DNA of 64,000 nucleotides from Nocardia araoensis NBRC 100135. Its GTDB lineage: Bacteria; Actinomycetota; Actinomycetes; Mycobacteriales; Mycobacteriaceae. The notes beneath the pieces are model-generated. The model searched no databases. It saw only the letters and a list, made by a program, of their open reading frames with translations, and was not told the origin of the DNA. Each line of letters starts with the position of its first letter. Positions within the stretch are counted from its first letter, which is position 1. Positions 24,569-32,411 of this stretch are shown here, piece by piece. The DNA is taken from contig NZ_BAFR01000218.1 of assembly GCF_000308435.1 (NCBI RefSeq), forward strand, positions 1-64,000, read 5' to 3'. A program made the translations under genes and the position numbers.

Positions 24569-25956
24569 ACGGCCGGGACCAGCTTGCGGGGGTCGGATTG
24601 CGACACACGCGGCGGCATCGAACGACTTCCGCGCGGCGCCGCCCACAGGAATACGAAGAAGAACACGATCAGCAGGCTCGCGCGCCCCCACACACCGAAT
24701 TGGACGATGCGCTCCATCAGCTCGACCGAGGTACCGGTACCCATCGAGTAGAAGTACCGGAACACCCCGATCCCGATCGCCGCGTCGGCGACGAGATAGC
24801 TACCGATCAGCCACCAGGGGATCTCGAGCAGAACCAGGAACGGCACCAGCCAAAGGGTGTACTGCGGGGAATGCACCTTGTGGAACAACAGGAATCCACA
24901 CAGCATCGCACCGCTCACACCGACCCATGGGAACACGCCGGTCGTCGCATAGCGCCGCCAGCCGAGCCACATGGCCAGCGCGAATGCCGCGAGCACCAGC
25001 AAGGGGGAGGCGACCGAGACCGCCTGCTGGAACGCCGCCTCGCTGCGCGCGTCGGCGCCGAACAGCGGCCGAAGTCCCCAGTACCAGATCGAATTCGTGG
25101 TGATATCGGCCTGCCGCAATTGCTGGAAGGTGATGGACGCGCGCCAGCCCTCGTAGCCCACCACCGCGAACGGCAGGTTCACCACGACCACGGTGGCGAT
25201 CGCCGCGGCCGCGGTGAGCAGAGCGCCACGGACATCCGGTCTGCGATCGCCGCCTTCCGCGTCGCGCTCGCCACCGCCGGTCAGCACGTACGCCAGCAAG
25301 GGCAACACGAAGATTCCCGGATAGAGCTTGAGGCAGAACCCGAGCCCGAGCAGCACCGCGGCCAGGATGCCCCTGGTACGCAGGGAGTAGCGGGTGAGCG
25401 CCGCCATCACATAGACGGCCGCCACCGCCGTGCACACCACCGGAAGCTCCCAGTTGTGGAAGGCGTAGAGCACCAGCGGCGGTCCGGCCGCCCACAGCAA
25501 GGCCGCGCGCCCGGCCAAGCGGGCCAGCATCCACGCGGTCAGCAGCGCGAAGGGCGCCAGCAGCAGCGCCGAGTACCGCAGGAAATCGGCGTCGTTGTGC
25601 GCGCCGACCGCGCCGAGCCACATCAGCACGCCGCTGAGCACCGGATATTCCACCGCGCCCCCGACCAACGCCCCGTCGTCGGTGATGCCCCCCGTCACAT
25701 AGGGAAAGACGTGCTCGTTGATGTCCCTGCCGAGCCAGAGGAATTGGATGTCCGAATAGCAGACGTCGGAATCCTTGATCACATCGAAGACCGTGCTGCG
25801 CCCGTCCCGGTCGAACGGCGCACCCGCGCAGCGCGCCTTGTTCGCGTACGCCAGCGCGAGCACGACACCGCAGAGCAGTACCACCACCACGGCGAACGCC
25901 GCACGGCGTCGCACGCCACCCGCGGGCAGGTCGCTGGCGACGAGTCCGGTCGACAT
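24565..25956 (-). CDS. GT87-family polytopic membrane glycosyltransferase, second copy
   Basis: 463 residues with about ten membrane segments. It shares landmarks with the gene at 2683-4413: EYPVLSGVLMWLG, FCLKLYPGIFVLPLLAYVL and KVHSPQYTLWLVPFLVLLEIP. Predicted polyprenyl-phosphate-sugar-dependent mannosyltransferase with unknown acceptor in the cell envelope. ATG 25956 begins MSTGLVASDLPAGG. It lies between the CGNR gene and rpsF, where only one such gene (next to ponA) exists in M. tuberculosis. Confidence 0.85.
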   Translation of the reverse strand: MSTGLVASDLPAGGVRRRAAFAVVVVLLCGVVLALAYANKARCAGAPFDRDGRSTVFDVIKDSDVCYSDIQFLWLGRDINEHVFPYVTGGITDDGALVGGAVEYPVLSGVLMWLGAVGAHNDADFLRYSALLLAPFALLTAWMLARLAGRAALLWAAGPPLVLYAFHNWELPVVCTAVAAVYVMAALTRYSLRTRGILAAVLLGLGFCLKLYPGIFVLPLLAYVLTGGGERDAEGGDRRPDVRGALLTAAAAIATVVVVNLPFAVVGYEGWRASITFQQLRQADITTNSIWYWGLRPLFGADARSEAAFQQAVSVASPLLVLAAFALAMWLGWRRYATTGVFPWVGVSGAMLCGFLLFHKVHSPQYTLWLVPFLVLLEIPWWLIGSYLVADAAIGIGVFRYFYSMGTGTSVELMERIVQFGVWGRASLLIVFFFVFLWAAPRGSRSMPPRVSQSDPRKLVPAV

Positions 25957-26074
25957 GGATCCACCCTAAGCGGACGGTCCTGGCCGTGCCGCCATTCCCC
26001 TTCCTACCGATGCGAACGCCGAGCGCGCCGGGGCGGCTCGTCGGGGCGATTTCAGTGCTCAGACGCCGCTCATG

Positions 26075-26159
26075 TAGCCTGTTCGGGTTGCTGACGCAAC
26101 GACCCTCCTGCCACGGACCGTCCGTGGCCGTTTCCTAGTCCACAGGAGGTGATTGGTCC
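26075..26159 (+). promoter_or_regulatory. rpsF promoter, leader hairpins and strong ribosome binding site
   Basis: A -10-like TAGCCT lies at 26075-26080. The leader has two hairpins: GTTGC-TGAC-GCAAC (26087-26100) and CCACGGA-CCG-TCCGTGG (26111-26127). Then AGGAGGTGAT, a near-perfect anti-16S match, precedes the GTG. rpsF leaders in many bacteria bind the S6:S18 complex through a CCG-containing element (established); the CCG in the second hairpin may be such a site, but the usual bulge was not confirmed. Confidence 0.5.
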
Positions 26160-26447
26160 GTGCGTCATTACGAAGTGATGGTCATCCTCGATCCGAGCCT
26201 GGACGAGCGCACTGTTGGTCCGTCGCTGGACAACCTGCTCAGTGTCGTTCGCACCGAGGGCGGCAAGATCGACAAGGTCGACATCTGGGGCCGTCGCCGG
26301 CTCGCCTACGAGATCGCCAAGCACGCCGAGGGCATCTACGCCGTGGTCGATCTGACCGCCGAGCCCGCCACCGTGAGCGAGCTCGACCGCCAGCTCGGCC
26401 TGAACGAGTCGGTGCTGCGCACCAAGGTTCTGCGCCACGACAAGTAG
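26160..26447 (+). CDS. rpsF: Ribosomal protein bS6
   Basis: 95 residues, normal length. It reads MRHYEVMVILDPSLDERTVG and ends LNESVLRTKVLRHDK, the standard bS6 fold that pairs with bS18 on the 30S platform. GTG start follows the strong AGGAGGTGAT. First gene of rpsF-ssb-rpsR-rplI. Confidence 0.97.
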   Translation: MRHYEVMVILDPSLDERTVGPSLDNLLSVVRTEGGKIDKVDIWGRRRLAYEIAKHAEGIYAVVDLTAEPATVSELDRQLGLNESVLRTKVLRHDK

Positions 26448-26535
26448 TCCGGCAACCCTCGTTTGCGTCGGAGCCTGTGCCTAGGCTCTAGCGCAACAGC
26501 GAGACGCGGACTGCACACCGAGCAGGAGGAACCAC

Positions 26536-27072
26536 ATGGCAGGCGACACGGTCATCACCGTCATCGGAAATCTGACGGCCGACCCGGAGCTTCGATTCAC
26601 ACCGGCGGGACAGGCGGTGGCGAATTTCACCGTCGCGTCGACTCCCCGTGTGTTCGACCGTAATTCGAACGAATGGAAAGACGGCGAAGCGCTGTTCCTG
26701 CGCTGCAATATCTGGCGCGAGGCCGCGGAGAATGTCGCCGAAAGCCTGACCAGGGGTTCCCGTGTCATCGTGAGCGGACGGCTCAAGCAGCGCTCCTACG
26801 AAACCCGCGAGGGTGAGAAGCGCACGGTCGTCGAGCTCGAGGTCGACGAGGTCGGTCCCTCGCTGCGCTACGCCACTGCGAAGGTCAACAAGACCAGCCG
26901 CGGCAGCGGTGGCGGCGGCTTCGGGTCCGGGTCCGGCGGCGGTGGCGGCTACGCCTCCTCCGGTGGTGGCGGTGGGCGTTCCGGCGGTGCCGAGGACGAC
27001 CCGTGGGGCAGTGCGCCCGCGGCAGGCTCCTTCGGGGGCAACAGCCGCATGGATGACGAACCGCCGTTCTGA
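26536..27072 (+). CDS. ssb: Single-stranded DNA-binding protein
   Basis: 178 residues. The OB-fold (1-115) starts MAGDTVITVIGNLTADPELR and includes FLRCNIWREAAENVAESL and GSRVIVSGRLKQRSYETREG. A Gly/Ser-rich linker (about 120-155) is followed by the acidic tip DDEPPF that recruits partner proteins. GCAGGAGGAACCAC precedes the ATG. Co-transcribed with rpsF. Confidence 0.97.
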   Translation: MAGDTVITVIGNLTADPELRFTPAGQAVANFTVASTPRVFDRNSNEWKDGEALFLRCNIWREAAENVAESLTRGSRVIVSGRLKQRSYETREGEKRTVVELEVDEVGPSLRYATAKVNKTSRGSGGGGFGSGSGGGGGYASSGGGGGRSGGAEDDPWGSAPAAGSFGGNSRMDDEPPF

Positions 27073-27130
27073 GAACGGCCACAACGGCCCGCACGAATTC
27101 GGGCCATCACTGATTACGGAGTACAAGACC

Positions 27131-27382
27131 ATGCCTAAAGCGCCCGCGCGCGAAAAGGTGCTGAAGAAGAAGGCTTGCTCGTTCTGCAAGGAGAGCAAGA
27201 CCGGAACCGTCACGATCGATTACAAGGACACGGCGTTGCTGCGCAAGTACGTCAGCGACCGCGGCAAGATCCGCGCCCGCCGCGTCACCGGCAACTGCGT
27301 GCAGCACCAGCGCGATATCGCGGTTGCGGTCAAGAACTCGCGTGAGGTCGCGCTGCTGCCTTACGTGTCGACGGCTCGCTGA
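27131..27382 (+). CDS. rpsR: Ribosomal protein bS18
   Basis: 83 residues. MPKAPAREKVLKKKACSFCKE shows a CxxC, so part of the zinc ligand set of the C+ type is present; HQRDIAVAVKNSREVALLPY is the conserved core. Binds bS6 in the 30S subunit. GATTACGGAGTACAAGACC precedes the ATG. Confidence 0.96.
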   Translation: MPKAPAREKVLKKKACSFCKESKTGTVTIDYKDTALLRKYVSDRGKIRARRVTGNCVQHQRDIAVAVKNSREVALLPYVSTAR

Positions 27383-27399
27383 GAAAGGGAGGCACGCCA

Positions 27400-27852
27400 A
27401 TGAAGTTGATTCTTACCGCTGATGTGGACAACCTCGGTGCTCCCGGCGACACCGTTGAGGTCAAGGACGGATACGGCCGCAACTACCTGCTGCCGCGCGG
27501 CCTGGCGATCGTGGCCAGCCGTGGCGCGCAGAAGCAGGTCGAGGGCATTCGCCGGGCGCAGGAAGCCCGCCGGGTCCGCGACCTGGACCACGCCAACGAG
27601 CTGAAGCAGGCCATCGAGGGCCTGGAGTCGGTCTCGCTGGCGGTGAAGACCGCGGGCACCGGCAAGCTGTTCGGCTCGGTGACCCAGTCGGACGTCGCGG
27701 CGGCCGTCAAGGCGGCGGGTGGCCCCGTCGTCGACAAGCGCAGCATCGAGCTGCCGAAGGCGCACATCAAGACGACCGGCAAGCACGCGATCGTGGTGCA
27801 TCTGCACCCGGACGTGGCGGCGAAGTTCGACCTCACGGTCACCGCCGCCTGA
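27400..27852 (+). CDS. rplI: Ribosomal protein bL9
   Basis: 150 residues. The N-terminal domain has VDNLGAPGDTVEVKDGYGRN and YLLPRGLAIVAS; the long helix (about 45-80) and C-terminal domain (GKLFGSVTQSDVA, IVVHLHPDVAAKFDLTV) are complete. AGAAAGGGAGG precedes the ATG. Last gene of the operon; a strong terminator follows. Confidence 0.97.
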   Translation: MKLILTADVDNLGAPGDTVEVKDGYGRNYLLPRGLAIVASRGAQKQVEGIRRAQEARRVRDLDHANELKQAIEGLESVSLAVKTAGTGKLFGSVTQSDVAAAVKAAGGPVVDKRSIELPKAHIKTTGKHAIVVHLHPDVAAKFDLTVTAA

Positions 27853-27867
27853 TTCCAGGCACTGCGT

Positions 27868-27905
27868 CGAGGACCACTCCCGTCTGTTCACGGGAGTGGT
27901 CCTCG
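27868..27905 (+). terminator. Terminator of the rpsF-ssb-rpsR-rplI operon
   Basis: A perfect 16-base stem: CGAGGACCACTCCCGT at 27868-27883, loop CTGTTC, and ACGGGAGTGGTCCTCG at 27890-27905. It starts 15 bases after the rplI stop. Confidence 0.85.
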
Positions 27906-28480
27906 GTCGTGCCCTGTTGCCGCGCGCCTCTTAGTAACTAATTATTTGCTGAATGATGCAAAGTGTCATTCGGGACAATCTGGGCGCCGGAGCACACCCA
28001 CTGACGCCTTGTTTATCCAGCCTGTGGATTACTGATCGAACCGACCGTCCACAATGTGATTCAGGTCATACGTAGCTCATGTGCTGTTAACCCAACACGC
28101 CCGGCTGTTCAACTTGGCCGACACGCCGGTACTTCATTAATCCACACCTGGAAGAACGCGGAAGTCCATGTCTATCTGCGTATTCGACCTTGTCGACCTG
28201 GGTTTTCCCCAAGTTGTACACAGGGGGTGCACACGGTTGGGTGAACTCTCCCCAAGTTATCCACAGTTGTGTGCACAGCGCGGTTTGGTGCATACACAGC
28301 GGGTCGCCTAGGTTCGTCGCATCGCTGCGCGCGGACCGCTCCCGAGCGCGCGCACGGACCGGTGCCGCAGCGGTAGCTGGAGCCCTGGTCAACGGCTTTC
28401 ACGAAGGTGTCGGTGCCCGGGAGTAAAACGAGTCGACAGGGTGCATCCCGGTCGTGGGGTAGAGAGGACGGTCGAGTCTG
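27906..28480 (+). promoter_or_regulatory. Long dnaB upstream region with a cluster of DnaA-box-like sequences
   Basis: This gene-free stretch is AT-richer than its surroundings. Nine-base matches to the DnaA box (TTATCCACA, or the actinobacterial TTGTCCACA) are: TTATCCAGC 28013-28021; TGTGGATTA 28023-28031 (reverse, one mismatch), the two forming a head-to-head pair; CCGTCCACA 28045-28053; TAATCCACA 28138-28146 (one mismatch); TTGTACACA 28214-28222 (one mismatch); TTATCCACA 28257-28265 (perfect); GTGTGCACA 28269-28277. The context CCCCAAGTT-N-CACAG is repeated at 28207-28223 and 28251-28266. GAATGA/TCATTC arms flank 27960-27971. DnaA control of dnaB, or DnaA titration, is the inference. Confidence 0.6.
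28257..28265 (+). promoter_or_regulatory. Perfect DnaA box TTATCCACA
   Basis: Nine of nine bases match the consensus DnaA box. It lies 215 bases upstream of the dnaB GTG and inside the cluster described for 27906-28480. Confidence 0.7.
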
Positions 28481-31400
28481 GTGACAACCACCGATGACCG
28501 CGGGCACACGGACTTCCCGCCCGAACCTCCCGGCGAAGACTTCGGCCGCCAGCCTCCGCACGATATGGCGGCCGAGCAATCGGTGCTCGGCGGCATGCTG
28601 TTGAGCAAGGACGCCATCGCCGACGTCGTCGAGGTAATTCGGCCCGGCGATTTCTACCGCCCCGCCCACCAGGCCATCTACGACACCATCCTGGACCTCT
28701 ACGGGCGCGGCGAACCCGCCGACCCGGTGACCGTCGCCGCGGGCCTGGACCGCCGCGGCGAGCTCAAGCGCATCGGCGGCGCCCCCTATCTGGTCACGCT
28801 CACCCAGACCGTGCCGACCGCGGCCAACGCCGGCTATTACGCCGAAATCGTCGCCGAGAAGGCCATTTTGCGCCGCTTGGTCGAGGCGGGCACCCGCATC
28901 GTCCAGTACGGCTACGCGGGCGCCGACGGCCAGGACGTCGCCGAGGTCGTCGACCGCGCCCAAGCCGAGGTCTACGAGGTCACCGAACGCCGCACCAGCG
29001 AAGACTTCCTCCCCCTCGAAGAATTGCTCCAGCCGACGATGGACGAGATCGACTCCATCGCCAGCCGCGGCGGCATATCCCTCGGCGTCCCCACCGGTTT
29101 CACCGAACTCGACGAGATCACCAATGGTCTGCACCCGGGTCAGATGATCATCGTCGCCGCCAGGCCCGGTGTGGGTAAGGCGCTGGCCCTGGACACTCCG
29201 CTTCCGACACCCACTGGATGGACCACCATGGGTGATGTCCAGGTCGGGGACGAATTGCTGGACGCGGAAGGTCGTCCGACCCGCGTCGTAGCGGCGACCG
29301 AAGTTCTGCTCGGACGTCCCTGCTACGAAGTGGAGTTCTCCGACGGCTCCGTGCTCGTCGCGGATGAACAACATCAATGGCTCACGGAAACGAGGGCGTC
29401 TCGCCGGTCGAACCGGGCAGCTGCCGAGGTGCGCACGACCGCCGAGATCGCGAGAACGCTGCGGTGCGACACCGCAGATCGCAGACTGAACCACTCGGTC
29501 GTCAACACCGATCCGCTACAGCTGCCTGAGCGCGCCTTGACCGTGCCGCCCTACACGCTGGGTGCTTGGCTGGGCGACGGGACTTCCGCCGCCGCGCAGC
29601 TCACCTGCGCCGATCCGGAGATCATCGCGCGCATCGAAGCGGAGGGGATCGTTGCCGTGCCGTCGCGTTCGGCTCGACTGCGTTATCAGCTGCGTTTGCC
29701 TGCCGACGAGCCGATCACCGCACGCCAGTGCGTCGTGTGTGGGAAGGAATTCGTTCCTTTCACCAGCGAGGTCCGCACCTGCGGGCGGTCTTGCGGCGGA
29801 AAGGCACGGTTCCATTCGGCTCCCGTGCCTCCGCCTCGCTGCCCGAATTGTGGCGAGCGTTCGATCGGTCTGCGCCTGTGCCAGGAATGCCGGAACACGG
29901 TCGGGAGCGTACAGGCGCGTCTTCGAACGCTCGGTGTCCTCGGTGACAAGCACATTCCCATCGACTACTTGCGGGCATCCGAATGGCAGCGCCGTTCCCT
30001 CCTTGCGGGTTTGCTGGATACCGACGGCACCGTGACCGGCGGCGGCTCCGTACAGTTTTGCGCTACGAACGCCAGGCTCGTCCGCGACGTACATGAACTG
30101 ATCGTCAGCCTCGGTTACCGATGCCAGCTCTCGACCAAACGAGTCGCGGGCCGTTCCGAAGAATCGTCCACCGCGTATACCCTGACGTTCGCCACCGACG
30201 ACGAGGTGTTCGGCCTGTACCGGAAGGCCGTACTGCAGAAGGAGCGGCGCGCGAGCCGCAGCAGCGTGCGATCGAACTCGCGATTCATCGTCGACGTTCG
30301 CCGGATCGACAGCGTGCCGGTGCGCTGCGTCGAAGTGGATAACGCTGACCACTTGTACCTGGCCGGACGCTCGATGATCCCTACGCACAATTCCACCCTG
30401 GGAATGGATTTCATGCGCAGTTGCTCGATCAAGCATGGCTTGGCGAGCGTCATCTTCTCGTTGGAGATGAGTCGCACCGAGATCGTCATGCGGTTGTTGT
30501 CGGCGGAGGCGAAGATCAAGCTCGGCGATATGCGGTCCGGGCGGATGAGCGACGACGACTGGACCAAGCTGGCCCGGCGGATGAGTGAGATCAGCGAGGC
30601 GCCGCTGTTCGTGGACGATTCGCCCAACCTGACGATGATGGAGATCCGCGCCAAAGCGCGGCGTCTCAAGCAGCGCCACGATTTGAAACTCGTGGTCGTG
30701 GATTACCTCCAGCTGATGACGTCCGGCAAAAAGGTGGAATCCCGTCAGCAGGAAGTCTCGGACTTCTCCCGTAATTTGAAACTGCTGGCCAAAGAACTCG
30801 AAGTGCCGGTGGTGGCGATCAGCCAGCTCAACCGCGGTCCCGAACAGCGAACCGACAAGCGTCCCATGGTGTCCGATCTCCGCGAATCGGGCTGCATGCC
30901 TGCCGGCACCCGTATCCTCCGCGCCGATACCGGCGACGAAACCACGCTCGGCGACTTGCTGTCGAGTGGGGAGCAGCCGTTGGTGTGGTCGCTCGATGAA
31001 CGGATGCGGATGGTTGCGCGGCCGATGGTGAAGGTGTTTCCCAGCGGGCGCAAAGAAGTGTTCCGTCTGCGCCTGGCATCCGGCCGCGAAGTGGAAGCGA
31101 CGGGGAACCATCCTTTCTTGACCTTGGATGGCTGGATTCCACTCGACAAGCTGACGGTCGGCGACCGGCTCGCCACTCCTCGTCGGGTACCGGAACCGGT
31201 GCACACGTCGCGGATGCCCGATGCCGAGGTGATCCTGCTCGCCCATATGATCGGCGATGGCTCGTGCGTGAAGCGGCAGCCGCTGCGCTATGCCAGCGTC
31301 GATGAGGAGAATCTGGCGGCGGTCACCGAAGCGGCGACGCATTTCGGCGTCACCGTCGCTCGTGACGACTATGCGGCAGCGAGGGTCACCACGCTTCGGC

Positions 31401-32350
31401 TGCGCGCTCCGAACCGACTTACGCACGGCAAACGCAATCCGATTGCCGCGTGGCTGGATGAACTCGGCTTGTTCGGTCTGCGCAGCTATGAGAAGTTCGT
31501 ACCCAAGCGCGTCTTCGCGCTTCCCAATGATCAGATCGCGTTGTTCCTGCATCATCTCTGGGCAACGGATGGCTCTGTGCGCTGGGATGTGAAGGGACGT
31601 CAGGCGAGGATCTACTACGCGTCCACGAGCCGCCGCCTGATCGATGATGTAGTCCAACTACTGCTTCGCCTGGGTGTGCACGGCCGTATCAAGAGAGTTT
31701 CGAAGGCGGGCTACCGCGATTGCTGGCATCTCACCATCGACGGCGCGGAAAATCAGACCATCTTCCTGCGTGACATCGGAGTGCACGGCGCGCGTGGGCA
31801 GTCCGCGCGGACGGCCCTGGCCGAGTTGGAGCCGATTGCACGCAACACCAACGTAGACACGGTCCCTCGCGAGGTCTGGTCGAAGGTTCGCACTCTCCTT
31901 TCCGCCAAAAGCATGACCCACCGCGAATTCTCGGCGGCGATGGGCTCCCGTTTCTGCGGTTCGGCGATGTGGAGGCATTCGACCAGTCGATCCCGGCTGG
32001 CGCGGGTGGCAGCTGTGCTGGAAGACGCGGAGATCGAAATGTTCGCCACCAACGATGTCTTCTGGGATACGATCGTCGAAATTGCGAGCGTTGGTGAGCA
32101 GGACGTCTACGACGGCACCGTGCCGGGCACGCACAATTTCGTCGCGCAGGGCATTTCCGCTCACAATTCTCTCGAGCAGGATGCGGATATGGTCATCCTG
32201 CTGCATCGTCCCGATGCTTTCGAGCGCGACGACCCGCGCGGCGGTGAGGCCGATCTGATTCTCGGCAAACACCGTAACGGCCCCACCGCGACGATCACCG
32301 TTGCCCACCAATTGCATTTGTCGCGGTTCGTGGACATGGCGCGCGGCTGA
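28481..32350 (+). CDS. dnaB: Replicative DNA helicase DnaB with two inteins
   Basis: The 1289-residue precursor contains extein residues 1-233, 638-804 and 1230-1289, which join to a normal 460-residue helicase. The N-terminal domain reads AAEQSVLGGMLLSKDAI. Walker A, RPGVGKST, is split by intein 1 between Lys233 and Ser638. VVVDYLQLM is the Walker B/H3 region. Intein 2 splits DLRESG from SLEQDADMV, the classical DnaB-a site. The frame is open throughout, so the gene is intact as a precursor. Helicase activity must depend on both splicing events because intein 1 interrupts the nucleotide-binding loop. GTG start, preceded by the DnaA-box region; a terminator follows. Confidence 0.95.
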   Translation: MTTTDDRGHTDFPPEPPGEDFGRQPPHDMAAEQSVLGGMLLSKDAIADVVEVIRPGDFYRPAHQAIYDTILDLYGRGEPADPVTVAAGLDRRGELKRIGGAPYLVTLTQTVPTAANAGYYAEIVAEKAILRRLVEAGTRIVQYGYAGADGQDVAEVVDRAQAEVYEVTERRTSEDFLPLEELLQPTMDEIDSIASRGGISLGVPTGFTELDEITNGLHPGQMIIVAARPGVGKALALDTPLPTPTGWTTMGDVQVGDELLDAEGRPTRVVAATEVLLGRPCYEVEFSDGSVLVADEQHQWLTETRASRRSNRAAAEVRTTAEIARTLRCDTADRRLNHSVVNTDPLQLPERALTVPPYTLGAWLGDGTSAAAQLTCADPEIIARIEAEGIVAVPSRSARLRYQLRLPADEPITARQCVVCGKEFVPFTSEVRTCGRSCGGKARFHSAPVPPPRCPNCGERSIGLRLCQECRNTVGSVQARLRTLGVLGDKHIPIDYLRASEWQRRSLLAGLLDTDGTVTGGGSVQFCATNARLVRDVHELIVSLGYRCQLSTKRVAGRSEESSTAYTLTFATDDEVFGLYRKAVLQKERRASRSSVRSNSRFIVDVRRIDSVPVRCVEVDNADHLYLAGRSMIPTHNSTLGMDFMRSCSIKHGLASVIFSLEMSRTEIVMRLLSAEAKIKLGDMRSGRMSDDDWTKLARRMSEISEAPLFVDDSPNLTMMEIRAKARRLKQRHDLKLVVVDYLQLMTSGKKVESRQQEVSDFSRNLKLLAKELEVPVVAISQLNRGPEQRTDKRPMVSDLRESGCMPAGTRILRADTGDETTLGDLLSSGEQPLVWSLDERMRMVARPMVKVFPSGRKEVFRLRLASGREVEATGNHPFLTLDGWIPLDKLTVGDRLATPRRVPEPVHTSRMPDAEVILLAHMIGDGSCVKRQPLRYASVDEENLAAVTEAATHFGVTVARDDYAAARVTTLRLRAPNRLTHGKRNPIAAWLDELGLFGLRSYEKFVPKRVFALPNDQIALFLHHLWATDGSVRWDVKGRQARIYYASTSRRLIDDVVQLLLRLGVHGRIKRVSKAGYRDCWHLTIDGAENQTIFLRDIGVHGARGQSARTALAELEPIARNTNVDTVPREVWSKVRTLLSAKSMTHREFSAAMGSRFCGSAMWRHSTSRSRLARVAAVLEDAEIEMFATNDVFWDTIVEIASVGEQDVYDGTVPGTHNFVAQGISAHNSLEQDADMVILLHRPDAFERDDPRGGEADLILGKHRNGPTATITVAHQLHLSRFVDMARG
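29180..30391 (+). other. DnaB intein 1 (Walker A site), class 3-like, with LAGLIDADG endonuclease and two Cys4 motifs
   Basis: 404 residues, precursor 234-637. It starts with Ala, not Cys or Ser, and lacks the usual N-terminal nucleophile. The Trp-Cys-Thr set of class 3 inteins is present at W67 (DEQHQWLT), C383 (VRCVEVDNAD) and T402 (IPTHN), and the end is His-Asn followed by Ser. LAGLIDADG motifs are TLGAWLGDGT (about 126-135) and LLAGLLDTDGT (about 274-284). Between them lie C184/C187, C201/C205 and C221/C224, C234/C237, two possible zinc sites. Class 3 inteins at this DnaB site are known from mycobacteria and mycobacteriophages (established); the Cys4 pair is the unusual part. Confidence 0.88.
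30893..32167 (+). other. DnaB intein 2 (DnaB-a site), class 1, with LAGLIDADG endonuclease
   Basis: 425 residues, precursor 805-1229. It starts with Cys (CMPAGTRIL), has the block B TGNH (70-73, GNHPFLTLDGW), and ends VPGTHNFVAQGISAHN before Ser. This is the same insertion point and the same edge sequences as the Ssp and M. tuberculosis DnaB inteins (established). LAGLIDADG motifs are ILLAHMIGDGS (about 114-124) and LFLHHLWATDGS (about 217-228) with both catalytic Asp. A further helical segment, SMTHREFSAAMGSRFCGS, resembles an HTH and may help DNA binding. Confidence 0.92.
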
Positions 32351-32364
32351 GTCCGGGAAGTAGG

Positions 32365-32398
32365 GCGGGCCGTGTCGGGATCGTCCGGCACGGCCCGC
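32365..32398 (+). terminator. Terminator after dnaB
   Basis: GCGGGCCGTG at 32365-32374 pairs with CACGGCCCGC at 32389-32398, with CGG/CCG extending inside. It begins 15 bases after the dnaB stop and separates it from the convergent oxidoreductase gene. Confidence 0.7.
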
Positions 32399-32411
32399 AG
32401 CGGGCGCGGCG

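Noticed and set aside
26880..26990. GGCGG-rich repeat in ssb as a separate repeat element
   Set aside because: It encodes the ordinary Gly/Ser linker of actinobacterial SSB.
27906..28480. The DnaA-box cluster as the chromosomal oriC
   Set aside because: dnaA and dnaN are not in the window, and actinobacterial oriC normally lies between them. Reported as a regulatory cluster instead.
28172..31657. Long antisense reading frames opposite dnaB, one over 700 codons
   Set aside because: They mirror the codon bias of the high-GC sense gene, have no ribosome site, and read as His/Arg/Gln-rich nonsense without family motifs.
28481..32350. dnaB as a gene broken by insertions
   Set aside because: The frame is continuous and both insertions have complete splicing motifs, so it is an intact intein-bearing gene.
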